DNA from: an uncultured Bacteroidales bacterium
GTDB taxonomy: Bacteria > Bacteroidota > Bacteroidia > Bacteroidales > Bacteroidaceae
Assembly: GCA_902779085.1 (NCBI GenBank)
Contig: CACYZY010000001.1
Location: 186,001 to 250,000, forward strand
Reading direction: 5' to 3'
DNA: 64,000 bases
The position numbers and the translations under genes were made by a program. The notes under the pieces are model-generated. The model did not search any database, was not told where the DNA came from, and was given only the letters and a program-made list of their open reading frames with translations. Shown piece after piece: positions 53,511-62,594 of the stretch (its first letter is position 1; every line of letters begins with the position of its first letter).

Positions 53511-54638
53511 TTATTCTGCTAAAGCTTTTCCCGACATCAATAAATCAACCAGAGGTTTGTCTTTATAAGATTCGGTGCGCTGATCGTAGAATCCGAAGTC
53601 GCCATCATAGCACCAGGTAGTCCACGCAATGTCGAATTCATCGAATACATCAAGCATATCCTTATACCAGGCATAAGCCAGTTCACGCTCTACAGGTTCA
53701 TACACACCCCACTCGCCACAGAACAACTGTAGGCCATATTTTTTAGCAGCCTCTATAGCATCCTTAAAGTCTTCGCGAATTTTGTTCTTATCCCATACCT
53801 GCGTTAGGAAAGGCTTCAGTTCTTCTTTAATTTCATCTGGCGCTGCATCGTAATCTTCCTGGGTGATGAGCACACCAGGATAGTTCACATTCCCCTTATA
53901 TCTGCCGAGTGGAGTCCAGAAGGCACCACGGTGGGTAATGATCATTGGGTGGTAGTAATGGAAAGAGAGGATGATATTCTTGTCCCCTTCTGGTACACGC
54001 AGATATTTGATGGTTTCATAGTCTTGCCAACGGTTGGAGCCTATTACCAATGTGCGTTGAGGCTCTACATCACGCAGTGCCTTATGCACCTTTTCCACCA
54101 CTACATTCCATTGTTCATGTTCTGGCGCTACGGGTTCATTCATAAACTCGTATGCCACAGAATCGTTACTATATTTTTTTAATACATCAGACAATTGGTA
54201 CCATAGGTTGATTAGGTCTTGCTGAGACTTCTCTGAAGTGAACAGAGTATTAGAAGAGTCATTATCTATAAAACGATGTGAACGAATGATATGAAGGTCA
54301 ACTACCACACGTAGGTGATGTTTTTCTGCAAGATTGATGGCATTGGTTAATAAATCCCATGCTTCGGGCAGTTTTTGACCATTTTCATCCCAGAACTGTA
54401 CTTCGTCAATAGGGATACGAACAAAGTCGAATCCCAATTGTTCCAGACGTTCGAAGTCATCTTCCTGAATATGGTTACGGCGCTCTTCACCCACAATCCT
54501 CGACTGTGATAACCAGTGACTTAGATTGGTTCCACGTTTAATACTGAAGTTATTCACCATATTTCCTTGTTGACCAGTACAATATACTAGAAATATTGCC
54601 ATGATAACAAGTGATAATAAAGAAAGAAGCTTTTTCAT
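53511..54638 (-). CDS. GH5-family glycoside hydrolase lipoprotein
   Basis: A 375-residue (beta/alpha)8 hydrolase with an N-terminal signal ending at Cys20 (LVYC, an unusual -1 residue for a lipobox). Catalytic glutamates are visible: Glu168 (YEFMNEPV, acid/base) and Glu309 (FCGEWGVYEP, nucleophile), with RIPIDEVQFW, VVVDLH and FHYYHPM as family strands. GH5 enzymes act on beta-glucans, mannans or related polysaccharides; the subfamily is not clear from the sequence. It is the first gene of a two-gene operon with the GH92 enzyme. Confidence 0.92.
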   Translation of the reverse strand: MKKLLSLLSLVIMAIFLVYCTGQQGNMVNNFSIKRGTNLSHWLSQSRIVGEERRNHIQEDDFERLEQLGFDFVRIPIDEVQFWDENGQKLPEAWDLLTNAINLAEKHHLRVVVDLHIIRSHRFIDNDSSNTLFTSEKSQQDLINLWYQLSDVLKKYSNDSVAYEFMNEPVAPEHEQWNVVVEKVHKALRDVEPQRTLVIGSNRWQDYETIKYLRVPEGDKNIILSFHYYHPMIITHRGAFWTPLGRYKGNVNYPGVLITQEDYDAAPDEIKEELKPFLTQVWDKNKIREDFKDAIEAAKKYGLQLFCGEWGVYEPVERELAYAWYKDMLDVFDEFDIAWTTWCYDGDFGFYDQRTESYKDKPLVDLLMSGKALAE

Positions 54639-54669
54639 ACACTCTTCGTTTTAGTTGATAATTGTGATA

Positions 54670-54677
54670 CAAAGGTA
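54670..54677 (-). promoter_or_regulatory. Putative -7 box for the GH5-GH92 operon
   Basis: TACCTTTG on the minus strand, 31 bases before the ATG at 54638; no -33 TTG in place. Confidence 0.4.
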
Positions 54678-55189
54678 TTCATTTTTTTCGCTTATTTCAT
54701 CATTTTTTGTATATTATTTGTGCTGCCGATAGGGTATTTATAGGTAAAGAGACTGTTTTTCTGTGTTCAAAACCTTCAAATACTAAAAACAATACAAGCC
54801 TACAGAATAATGATGGACTCTTGTATGCCAAAATCAATAGCATTTCTAACCCTAATTTCATGACTGAACAATTATTAAATTATAAGCTAAAGCAATATTA
54901 CTTTTTACTTTTACTGTATTTAAGATCAGCTGCTACAATGTTGCCTTTTTTATTGTTATTGATGCTAAGCGGCAGGCAATTTATTATGATAAGAATCTTT
55001 CTAACGCTCCGTACGTGAAACTACGAAAATCTATAGTATGCGTTCCTGTCATCCATAATACTCCCCCCAAGAAAGGCATAATATCGTATATATAAAAGTA
55101 GCTGATATCATGAAGTGTATCTACTATGTTAATATTTTATTTTGATAAACTTTTCCTGAGATATATCAATTTAAATAGTATTATTTTTG
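54678..55189. other. Gene-free or doubtful stretch between GH5 and LpxL genes
   Basis: AT-rich interval of about 510 bases. A small frame at 54859-55018 could encode a 52-residue hydrophobic peptide starting MTEQLLNYKLKQYYF, with a membrane-like middle, but has no clear promoter or family; it is not called as a gene. No other structure stood out. Confidence 0.4.
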
Positions 55190-55197
55190 TATCTTTG
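55190..55197 (+). promoter_or_regulatory. Putative -7 box for the LpxL-GT2 operon
   Basis: TATCTTTG followed by CAAT, 25 bases before the ATG at 55223; no -33 TTG at the usual place. Confidence 0.5.
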
Positions 55198-55222
55198 CAA
55201 TTATTAATGCTTGTTTGTAGAA

Positions 55223-56188
55223 ATGTCTTCAAAGTTGAAAAAATATATCATTCGTCCTGTCAGGAAACTTATGGGCTATTTACTTTTGCGCTCTTTCATA
55301 TTTTTGGGACCTTTTGTGCCGCGTAAGTTCTTGTTAAGATGGCACGGATATGTGGCAAAGTGTGCCTATTTACTCTCTAAAAAGACTCAGCAGACTATTA
55401 TACATAATTTGACGATAGCTTTTGGTCAAGAGGTTGAAAAAGGTACTTACTTCGACATTGGCAAACGCGTGTTTGTATCGATAGCTAAATCCAATACCGA
55501 CTATGTCTTGTTCAGCAAGTTAAAAACACGTGAGCAGTTCTCACGTTATTTTAGGTTTGAGGGAGAGGAATATCTGAAGGCCGCTTATGAGAAGGGGCGG
55601 GGTGTGTTATGCTTGGTCCCGCATACCACAACTTTGGAATTTTCTGCCATCATGCCGCCAGTAATGGGTTATAAAACTAATGGGGTGAGTAGTCGTATTC
55701 ATTTCGAGCCTCTCAATAAGTTGATGATTAATTTTAGGGAATCTCGTGGTATGGCTAACATAATACATAATCATAGTTTTAACATACTCGTTGAACGGCT
55801 TAAAAAAGGAGAGTGCTTGATTATCATGATTGACCAGGATAGCATGAACATTCGTGGCGAGTTTATCCCTTTCTTCGGAAAGGACGCATATACACCTATA
55901 GGCTGCGCTCGTCTCGCTATAGCTACAGGGGCTGCGGTCGTTCCAATGTATACTTTTCGTAATGATGCTGATGATACTTATGTATTCAGAATCTTGCCAG
56001 AAATACCATTTGTTCAAAAAGAAACAGAGGCAGAGACTATCACGTATAACACCAAAAAGCATAATGAAGCGATGGAACAGATTATCAGCCAGCATCCAGA
56101 CCAGTGGGTGTGGATGCATAGACGCTGGCTGACTACTCCTGACTCTCTGCGCCAATTCCTCGAGAAAAAGAAGAAAAGCAAAGAATGA
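55223..56188 (+). CDS. Lipid A-type acyltransferase, LpxL/LpxM family
   Basis: A 321-residue membrane-associated acyltransferase that adds a secondary acyl chain to lipid A. The family motif H-x4-E is seen as His134 to Glu139 (VPHTTTLEF), with MIDQDSMNIRGEFIPFFG (substrate site) and the C-terminal WVWMHRRWLTTP. A short membrane segment is at residues 18-32. The ATG at 55223 was chosen; a TTG upstream is less likely. The first GT2 gene starts inside its stop (ATGA overlap), so the two are coupled. Confidence 0.93.
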   Translation: MSSKLKKYIIRPVRKLMGYLLLRSFIFLGPFVPRKFLLRWHGYVAKCAYLLSKKTQQTIIHNLTIAFGQEVEKGTYFDIGKRVFVSIAKSNTDYVLFSKLKTREQFSRYFRFEGEEYLKAAYEKGRGVLCLVPHTTTLEFSAIMPPVMGYKTNGVSSRIHFEPLNKLMINFRESRGMANIIHNHSFNILVERLKKGECLIIMIDQDSMNIRGEFIPFFGKDAYTPIGCARLAIATGAAVVPMYTFRNDADDTYVFRILPEIPFVQKETEAETITYNTKKHNEAMEQIISQHPDQWVWMHRRWLTTPDSLRQFLEKKKKSKE

Positions 56189-57171
56189 CATTGAATAATC
56201 CAAATATAACTGTCTCTATTGTAATACCTGTATATGGCGTTAGTGATTATATAGAACGCTGTATCGGTTGTGTAATGCACCAGACTTATGAAAATATAGA
56301 ATGTATCGTCATAGATGATGCCTCACCCGATGACAGCATCGCCAAATGTGAGCGAATGATGGTAGACTATCAAGGTCCTATCCGTTTTTCTATTCTTCAT
56401 CATGAACATAATAGAGGTATGTCTGCAGCACGCAATACTGGCTTACAAGCTGCTTCGGGAGAGTATATTTACTTTTTGGATGGTGATGATGCTATCACAT
56501 TCGATTGTATAGAGAAATTGGTAAAACCTGTGCATAACGACCCGACCATTGAGATGGTGATGGGCAGTTTTGAAAGACGTGCTAATGGCTCACCAGTTAC
56601 AAGAAAGCAACGGCGAGGAGTAAAGTTTCAGGAGAAAGACATACCTAAACACGAGAGAGTAAGAGACAGCTTTTTTAATAATGAGTTACATGTCAATGCT
56701 TGGAATAAGTTGATAAAGAGAGATTTTTTGATGCGATATCAGTTATTCTTTGAAGAGGGTTATTTGTGGGAGGATTTGTTGTGGACTTTCTTTGTTATGA
56801 AACATCTTAGTCATCTTTACACTATTCCTAATGTTACCTATTACCAACTTAAGCGTCCTCATTCTGTAACAACCGGAACAATCAGGGACGTTAAGCAACG
56901 TCATTGGGGGGCAGTATATGAGAAGATTGCTCAAAACTTTACTCCAGAAGAAGAGGCAAGAGAAGCAAAGCATTATTTGCCTAAGTTTTGTCAGGAATGG
57001 ATGAGGAGGCCAGAAATAAAGTCGTTTCATAGGGCAGCGTCCTTGTTTAAAAAAGCATTGTCTGACGGCAATCATCGATCAGCGCTAACGCTGTTGTCTA
57101 TAGCATCTTTTGCAGCGAAAAGAGCAGTAAATGTAAAATGTTTTTTTAATGGCGTAAAGATTTTGGTATAA
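56185..57171 (+). CDS. GT2-family glycosyltransferase
   Basis: A 328-residue GT-A glycosyltransferase. The nucleotide-sugar binding start VSIVIPVYGVSDYIERCI, DDASPDDSI and the metal-binding FLDGDDA are typical of family 2. The C-terminal half includes NELHVNAWNKLIKRDFLM and FEEGYLWEDLLWTFFVM, shared with capsule and O-antigen enzymes. It overlaps the LpxL stop by 4 bases and is 18 bases before a close paralogue. The transferred sugar is unknown. Confidence 0.93.
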   Translation: MTLNNPNITVSIVIPVYGVSDYIERCIGCVMHQTYENIECIVIDDASPDDSIAKCERMMVDYQGPIRFSILHHEHNRGMSAARNTGLQAASGEYIYFLDGDDAITFDCIEKLVKPVHNDPTIEMVMGSFERRANGSPVTRKQRRGVKFQEKDIPKHERVRDSFFNNELHVNAWNKLIKRDFLMRYQLFFEEGYLWEDLLWTFFVMKHLSHLYTIPNVTYYQLKRPHSVTTGTIRDVKQRHWGAVYEKIAQNFTPEEEAREAKHYLPKFCQEWMRRPEIKSFHRAASLFKKALSDGNHRSALTLLSIASFAAKRAVNVKCFFNGVKILV

Positions 57172-57189
57172 GCTATCTGAATTGTGATA

Positions 57190-58152
57190 ATGAAAAATAA
57201 AGAAATAATAGTTTCCATAGTAGTTCCAGTATATGGTGTAACTGATTATATAGAACGCTGTATAAGTTGTGTAATGCACCAGACTTACGAGAATATAGAA
57301 TGTGTTATCGTGGATGATGTTTCGCCCGATGACAGTATAGCCAAATGCGAGCGCATGATAACAAACTATCAAGGTCCCATTCGCTTTTCTATATTACATC
57401 ATGAACAAAATAGGGGCTTGTCGGCAGCACGTAATACAGGCTTACAAGTTGCTTCAGGAGAGTATATTTACTTTCTGGATAGTGATGATGCCATCACATT
57501 TGATTGTATAGAGAAATTGGTAAATCCTGTGCATAACGACCCGACTATTGAAATGGTGATGGGTAGTTTTGAAAGACGAGCTGATGGTGTATCCGTATCC
57601 TTTAGCCAACGGCGGGGGGTAAAGCTGCAAAGGAAAGATATTCCTACCCTTGAAGAAATTAGGAATAGCTATTATCAAGACGAGTTGCATGCATGTGCTT
57701 GGAATAAATTGGTGAGGAAAGACTTTTTGATGCGACATCAGCTATTCTTTGAAGAGGGATATTTGTGGGAGGATTTGTTGTGGACTTTCTTTGTTATGAA
57801 ACATCTTAGCCATCTTTATACCATTTCTGATGTTACCTATTATCAGTATATGCGCCCTCAGTCTATATCTACAGGAACAAGCAAAATTGAAAAGCGGCGT
57901 CATTGGGGGGCTGTATTTGAAATGATTGCCAATAACTTTACTCCAAGGGAAGAGTCAAGAGAGGCAAAGTTTTATTTACCAAAGTTTCGCAGATATTGGA
58001 TGAAGAAACCCGATGAAGAATCGTTCCATAGGGCAGCACCCATATTTAGAAAGGCGTTGTCTGATGGTAATCATCAACATGAGTTGAGATTGCTGGCTAT
58101 AACTTCTCTTTGGGCAAAAATAGCGACAAGTCTAAAAATCTTATTTAGCTAA
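57190..58152 (+). CDS. GT2-family glycosyltransferase (tandem paralogue)
   Basis: A 320-residue enzyme very like the preceding one: VSIVVPVYGVTDYIERCI, DDVSPDDSI, FLDSDDA and the identical FEEGYLWEDLLWTFFVM, so the two arose by tandem duplication. Differences cluster in residues 130-175 and at the C-terminus, hinting at a different acceptor or donor. The ATG at 57190 is used; the codon at 57184 is a GTG. It is convergent with the kinase gene. Confidence 0.93.
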   Translation: MKNKEIIVSIVVPVYGVTDYIERCISCVMHQTYENIECVIVDDVSPDDSIAKCERMITNYQGPIRFSILHHEQNRGLSAARNTGLQVASGEYIYFLDSDDAITFDCIEKLVNPVHNDPTIEMVMGSFERRADGVSVSFSQRRGVKLQRKDIPTLEEIRNSYYQDELHACAWNKLVRKDFLMRHQLFFEEGYLWEDLLWTFFVMKHLSHLYTISDVTYYQYMRPQSISTGTSKIEKRRHWGAVFEMIANNFTPREESREAKFYLPKFRRYWMKKPDEESFHRAAPIFRKALSDGNHQHELRLLAITSLWAKIATSLKILFS

Positions 58153-58179
58153 GTGGTGATGACCTTTTATTTACTTAAG

Positions 58180-58929
58180 CTATAGTTCTAAATCGTAATC
58201 CACTTGGTGCCTCTTGAGAAACTTGATCCAGAATCGGCGGCGTGCCTCCAAGGCGTTATGTACACAGGTAGTTGCATCGAAACCTCTGATGCGGGCATAT
58301 GATTCCACTAATAGAACGATGAAACGTTTAGGTCCCCACAAATGAACAAAATTGCGGCATCCAGTTTTCATGTCAACTGGGCCAAAGCGCATACGATTGA
58401 TATCTACTATGGTAAAATCATAGATGCCATCTTTAACCTTATAAAGTATATTATTGGGTGAATAATCTTTATGTAAGACTCCTTTTTTGTGCATATCAGC
58501 TGTAAAGGATGCCAGTGCCAATGCTAATTCCTCACTTGTAACTTTTTCAGTGGAATTGTCTTCGAATAGTAAATGGTAACCTTGCGCCTGAATACTGATA
58601 AAATAGCTGTATTGCAACACCCCCATTTTTCTATCCTCTATATAGGCAATGGATTCAGGCGTATTGATACCCCTTTTCTTTAAGATAAATGGATACTCGT
58701 ATGCTCGTTGCCCTTTGGGCTTGCGAATGCCCAAAGAATAAACAATAGAATTATAGGACGGTTTTTGATATCGCTTGACATTAATGTGCAAGCCATCAGG
58801 AGTTATCAGTTCTTTAATAAGATTTCGCCTGTTATATAATACGGTACCCTCAAGGAGCATCCGTTCTGGGATACCTTCCAGGTAGCTTCTCAGTGTTTCA
58901 TATTTTGGATTGACTACTATCTTTCTCAT
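58180..58929 (-). CDS. LPS-type sugar kinase (Kdo kinase/InaA-like family)
   Basis: A 249-residue protein-kinase-like enzyme that would phosphorylate a core sugar of lipopolysaccharide such as Kdo. The catalytic loop HKDYSPNNIL has Asp155, and the metal-binding VDINR (in IVDINRMRFG) has Asp176. The N-terminal lobe has the lysine (HINVKRYQKP) and YEYPFILKKRGINTPE helices. Its start overlaps the end of the GT9 gene by 32 bases, showing tight coupling, and the cluster order DUF4254-GT9-kinase is consistent with core synthesis. Confidence 0.85.
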   Translation of the reverse strand: MRKIVVNPKYETLRSYLEGIPERMLLEGTVLYNRRNLIKELITPDGLHINVKRYQKPSYNSIVYSLGIRKPKGQRAYEYPFILKKRGINTPESIAYIEDRKMGVLQYSYFISIQAQGYHLLFEDNSTEKVTSEELALALASFTADMHKKGVLHKDYSPNNILYKVKDGIYDFTIVDINRMRFGPVDMKTGCRNFVHLWGPKRFIVLLVESYARIRGFDATTCVHNALEARRRFWIKFLKRHQVDYDLEL

Positions 58930-59959
58930 GGTTGTTAGCTAATATAGAATTCACTTTTCTTACAATATCTAGTGCGGAGATTTCACTGAGACAGGCATAG
59001 TCGCCTCGTAAACAAGGTTTATTGCCATAGATAGAGCAAGGACGACAATCCAATGTTGTCTGTACAGCCAAACTTTCTGATTGTCTCCAGCCCATAAAGC
59101 CAGAATAAGGATGGGTGGCACCCCATACCGATACCACTGGAATGTTTACCAGCGATGCCAAATGCATGTTGGCAGAATCCATCGACACCATCACATGAAG
59201 ATGGCTCATCAGTGCCAATTCTCCTGTTAAATTAAGTCGGCCAGCCACTGTTGTTACCTGCGGGATACCTTCTGCCATCTTTTGTAATTGCTGAACTTCC
59301 TTCTTGCCGCCACCAAACAGGAACAGGTGAATATTGTGGTCTGTACACAACAGTTTGATAACTTCATTAATTGTTTTAATAGGCAACCTTTTGCCCCTTA
59401 AAGCAGCAAAAGGAGCGAATCCTATCCATTGTTGTCCTTCAATTGGTGTTGCCAACTCCTTGAACAGAGTGGTGTCACCTTTCCCTAATCCAAAGATTGA
59501 TTGAAAGTTTATAGTTACTGGCCATCCTAATTTATTAAACACCTCTGCATATCGATCAAATGAAGTTTTCAGTTGAACCAGCTTTTTGTTTTTTTTACGG
59601 CAAAGTGTATTCTTTTCAACCCTACCTTTATTAATATAGGCTTTCTTTACGCTATGCCGCCAGAAGATAGGACGCAACAATCTGGTGCGTATAACATCAT
59701 GAATATCTGCCACTGCATCGAAATGTTCTCGTCTTAACATTTTATAAATACGACACAGGCCACTAAAAGAATTATAATCATGCTGATTCACTCCCATAAA
59801 TGTCACATTGGTTGGCAGCAATGCAAACAAAGGAGCCATAAAATCCTGACTCAGTATGCTAATCTTGAGGTCGGGATATTGGCGTGCCAGCGAATCAATC
59901 ACAGGCACTGTCATGGCGACATCTCCCAACGCTGAGTATCTGATAACAAGCAGTTTCAT
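58898..59959 (-). CDS. GT9-family glycosyltransferase (heptosyltransferase-like)
   Basis: A 353-residue GT-B enzyme of family 9, which includes ADP-heptose LPS heptosyltransferases. It starts with KLLVIRYSALGDVAMTVPVI, has WIGFAPFAALRGKRLP in the linker and HLASLVNIPVVSVWGATHPYSGF in the second domain. In this phylum GT9 enzymes may use other sugars than heptose. It overlaps the DUF4254 gene by 4 bases and the kinase gene by 32. Confidence 0.92.
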   Translation of the reverse strand: MKLLVIRYSALGDVAMTVPVIDSLARQYPDLKISILSQDFMAPLFALLPTNVTFMGVNQHDYNSFSGLCRIYKMLRREHFDAVADIHDVIRTRLLRPIFWRHSVKKAYINKGRVEKNTLCRKKNKKLVQLKTSFDRYAEVFNKLGWPVTINFQSIFGLGKGDTTLFKELATPIEGQQWIGFAPFAALRGKRLPIKTINEVIKLLCTDHNIHLFLFGGGKKEVQQLQKMAEGIPQVTTVAGRLNLTGELALMSHLHVMVSMDSANMHLASLVNIPVVSVWGATHPYSGFMGWRQSESLAVQTTLDCRPCSIYGNKPCLRGDYACLSEISALDIVRKVNSILANNHEKDSSQSKI

Positions 59960-60561
59960 TTCTTGCTGTAGAGTACAGGGTTTAATGTAGGGTCATTATA
60001 CATCTTCATTTGTTTATAAACCTTCATGAACTTTTTACCAGCTTCGATGTCTGCTAAAAGTTGGTCAATGGCAACGCTTAAGTCCTTCTGCTGCTCCAAC
60101 AGGAAATCCAACTTTTGCTGGCAAATATCATGGTGTTCCAAAGTAGAGTCTTTACGTTCCACCTGCTCACGCATGTGGTAAATCTTCAATGCTAAGATAG
60201 ACAAACGGTCAATTGCCCAAGCCGGACTCTCTGTGTTGATAGTTGCGTCTGGCAAAATCACTACATCTTTGTACTTGTCCAAGAAATAGCTATCAATCAA
60301 CTCCACCAAGTCAGTGCGGTCTTGGTTAGACTTATCGATTCTGCGTTTAATCTTCAAAGCCTCTACTGGATTGATGTCTGGGTCGCGAATGATGTCTTCC
60401 AAATGCCACTGCACCGTGTCTATCCAATTTTTCAGATACAAGTAGAACTCTATGCTCTTTACAAGATATGGGTTTTGGATAGGTGTATCAATATTGTCGG
60501 TTTTGTGATAATTGTCTATCACGGCTTCAAAAATGCTATTGCATAGTTCGGTAAATTTCAT
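59956..60561 (-). CDS. DUF4254 protein
   Basis: A 201-residue mostly helical cytoplasmic protein (FTELCNSIFEAVIDNYHKTDN, WHLEDIIRDPDINPVEALKIKRRIDKSNQDRTDLVE, SPAWAIDRLSILALKIYHM). DUF4254 is found in Bacteroidota next to GT9 glycosyltransferases, and its function is not known. It leads the minus-strand LPS unit with a TATATTTG -7 box at 60594-60601. It may be a scaffold or regulator for the core enzymes. Confidence 0.88.
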   Translation of the reverse strand: MKFTELCNSIFEAVIDNYHKTDNIDTPIQNPYLVKSIEFYLYLKNWIDTVQWHLEDIIRDPDINPVEALKIKRRIDKSNQDRTDLVELIDSYFLDKYKDVVILPDATINTESPAWAIDRLSILALKIYHMREQVERKDSTLEHHDICQQKLDFLLEQQKDLSVAIDQLLADIEAGKKFMKVYKQMKMYNDPTLNPVLYSKK

Positions 60562-60593
60562 ATCAAATATGGTTTTACATATTATCTATCTTG

Positions 60594-60601
60594 CAAATAT
60601 A
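60594..60601 (-). promoter_or_regulatory. Putative -7 box for DUF4254-GT9-kinase operon
   Basis: TATATTTG on the minus strand, 32 bases before the ATG; a TTG 18 bases upstream (60620-60622) could be the -33. Confidence 0.5.
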
Positions 60602-60680
60602 GGCAAAAGTTTACAAATTCAACTACTTTTTTGCTTATCTTTAGATAAAATAAACTTCGTCTCAACAAAGCTCAAATAAA

Positions 60681-60712
60681 TTTGGCTTTGTCTTTAACTT
60701 GCACTATTTTTG
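60681..60712 (+). promoter_or_regulatory. Promoter of the MsbA-like ABC transporter
   Basis: TTTG (60681-60684), 20 bases, TATTTTTG (60705-60712), 28 bases before the ATG at 60741. Confidence 0.72.
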
Positions 60713-60740
60713 CAGCAAGAATAAATTATTATACCCTAAG

Positions 60741-62582
60741 ATGAAAGAATTTATACAGGTTTTGAAGCGTTTCATACCGCCATATAAGAAATATTTGGTG
60801 CTGACCGTATTGTTCAATATACTCAGTGCTCTCCTCAACATTTTCTCGTTCATGGCTATTATCCCCATACTGAATATTTTGTTTCAGACGGAAGGTTCCA
60901 TGGAGCCAGTGGCGTGGATTCCTTGGAACGAGATGACGTTGGGTAACATTAGTGAAGTACTGAGTAACAATGCCAATAGTTTTGTGCAGCAAATGGTGAC
61001 TAACCTTGGTCCTACCACCACCATGTTGGTGATAGGCTTGTTTCTTGCGTTTGCTACTTTTCTCAAGACGGGAGCCTATTTCCTGTCTTCTGCTACTATA
61101 GTGCCAGTTCGCACAGGTGTGGTGAGAGATATTCGTAACCAACTGTATCAGAAGATTAACTCGTTGCCATTGGGTTTCTTCAGCGAGGAGCGTAAAGGTG
61201 ACATCATTGCCCGTATGAGTGGTGATGTGCAGGAAATAGAGAACTCCATCATGGCAAGTCTTGACATGCTATTCAAGAACCCTATCCTTATCATTTCATA
61301 TTTTGCTGCCTTGTTGGTTGTGTCATGGCAACTCACCTTGTTCACGTTGGTGTTTGTACCTATTTTCGGCTGGTTTATGGGATTTGTGGGTAAGAAATTA
61401 AAGGCAAAGAGCATCAAGGCACAGTCCCTTTGGAGTGATACCATGAGCATTGTAGAGGAAACTTTGGGAGGCTTGCGTATCATTAAGGCGTTTAATGCCG
61501 AAGGAAAGATGAACCGTAAGTTTGATAAGATTAACTCAGGCTATCGTGACCATATCATGCGAGTGAATATCCGCCAATCCATGGCACACCCTATGAGTGA
61601 GTTCTTAGGTACTGTGATGATTGTCATCGTTCTGTGGTTTGGCGGTATTCTAGTGTTGAATAAGCAGGTACTCGATGGCTCTACTTTTGTCTATTATTTA
61701 GTAATCCTCTACAGTATTATTAATCCTCTGAAAGAGTTCTCTCGTGCCAGCTATAACATCCCCAAGGGATTGGCATCCATGGAGCGTGTGGATAAGATAC
61801 TGATGGCTGAGAACAACATCCATGAGCCGGAACATCCTGTGCATATAGAAGATTTCCAACATCAGATCGAGTTTCGTGATGTTTCGTTCAAGTATGCTGA
61901 TAAATGGGTGTTGCGTCACATCAACCTCGTCATCGAAAAGGGCAAGACCATCGCATTGGTGGGACAGAGTGGAGGCGGTAAATCTACTTTAGTGGACCTC
62001 ATTCCTCGCTACTATGACGTACAAGAGGGCGAGGTACTGATTGATGGTGTCAATGTCAAGGACTTGGGCATACACGACCTACGTCAGCTCATTGGCAATG
62101 TGAACCAAGAGGCTATCCTCTTCAATGATACTTTCTTTAATAACATTTCCTTTGGTGTGGACGGCGCCACCCTCGAACAAGTGGAGCAAGCTGCTCGTAT
62201 CGCTAATGCCCACGATTTCATTATGGCATCCGAACAAGGCTATGACACTAATATCGGAGACCGAGGTGGCAGATTGTCTGGTGGTCAACGTCAGCGCGTA
62301 AGCATTGCTCGAGCTATCCTCAAGAATCCTCCTATCTTGATACTTGATGAAGCCACCTCAGCTCTTGATACAGAAAGTGAGCGTTTAGTGCAGGATGCTT
62401 TGGAACGCTTGATGAAGACACGTACCACAGTGGCTATCGCCCATCGTCTTAGTACCATTCGCAATGCCGATGAAATATATGTGCTGCATGATGGACAGAT
62501 TGTAGAGCAAGGAAAACATGAAGATTTGCTTCAGCAAAATGGTTATTACAAGAAACTGAATGATATGCAGTCATTAGGATAA
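60741..62582 (+). CDS. ABC transporter, MsbA-like lipid flippase
   Basis: A 613-residue half-transporter with six membrane segments (about 15-330) fused to an ATPase. Walker A is GQSGGGKST (408-416), the signature LSGGQ at 512-516 and Walker B ILILDEATS (Asp536, Glu537), with AHRLSTIRNADEIYVLHDG near the end. MsbA-type proteins flip lipid A-core to the periplasmic face. Its place among LPS acyltransferases and glycosyltransferases supports that role. The ATG at 60741 is used; further upstream codons lie in the promoter. Confidence 0.93.
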   Translation: MKEFIQVLKRFIPPYKKYLVLTVLFNILSALLNIFSFMAIIPILNILFQTEGSMEPVAWIPWNEMTLGNISEVLSNNANSFVQQMVTNLGPTTTMLVIGLFLAFATFLKTGAYFLSSATIVPVRTGVVRDIRNQLYQKINSLPLGFFSEERKGDIIARMSGDVQEIENSIMASLDMLFKNPILIISYFAALLVVSWQLTLFTLVFVPIFGWFMGFVGKKLKAKSIKAQSLWSDTMSIVEETLGGLRIIKAFNAEGKMNRKFDKINSGYRDHIMRVNIRQSMAHPMSEFLGTVMIVIVLWFGGILVLNKQVLDGSTFVYYLVILYSIINPLKEFSRASYNIPKGLASMERVDKILMAENNIHEPEHPVHIEDFQHQIEFRDVSFKYADKWVLRHINLVIEKGKTIALVGQSGGGKSTLVDLIPRYYDVQEGEVLIDGVNVKDLGIHDLRQLIGNVNQEAILFNDTFFNNISFGVDGATLEQVEQAARIANAHDFIMASEQGYDTNIGDRGGRLSGGQRQRVSIARAILKNPPILILDEATSALDTESERLVQDALERLMKTRTTVAIAHRLSTIRNADEIYVLHDGQIVEQGKHEDLLQQNGYYKKLNDMQSLG

Positions 62583-62594
62583 AGAGAAGCTGCG

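Noticed and set aside
51138-54638. GH92-GH5 pair as a complete polysaccharide utilisation locus
   Set aside because: No SusC/SusD pair or dedicated regulator is found in the flanking sequence.
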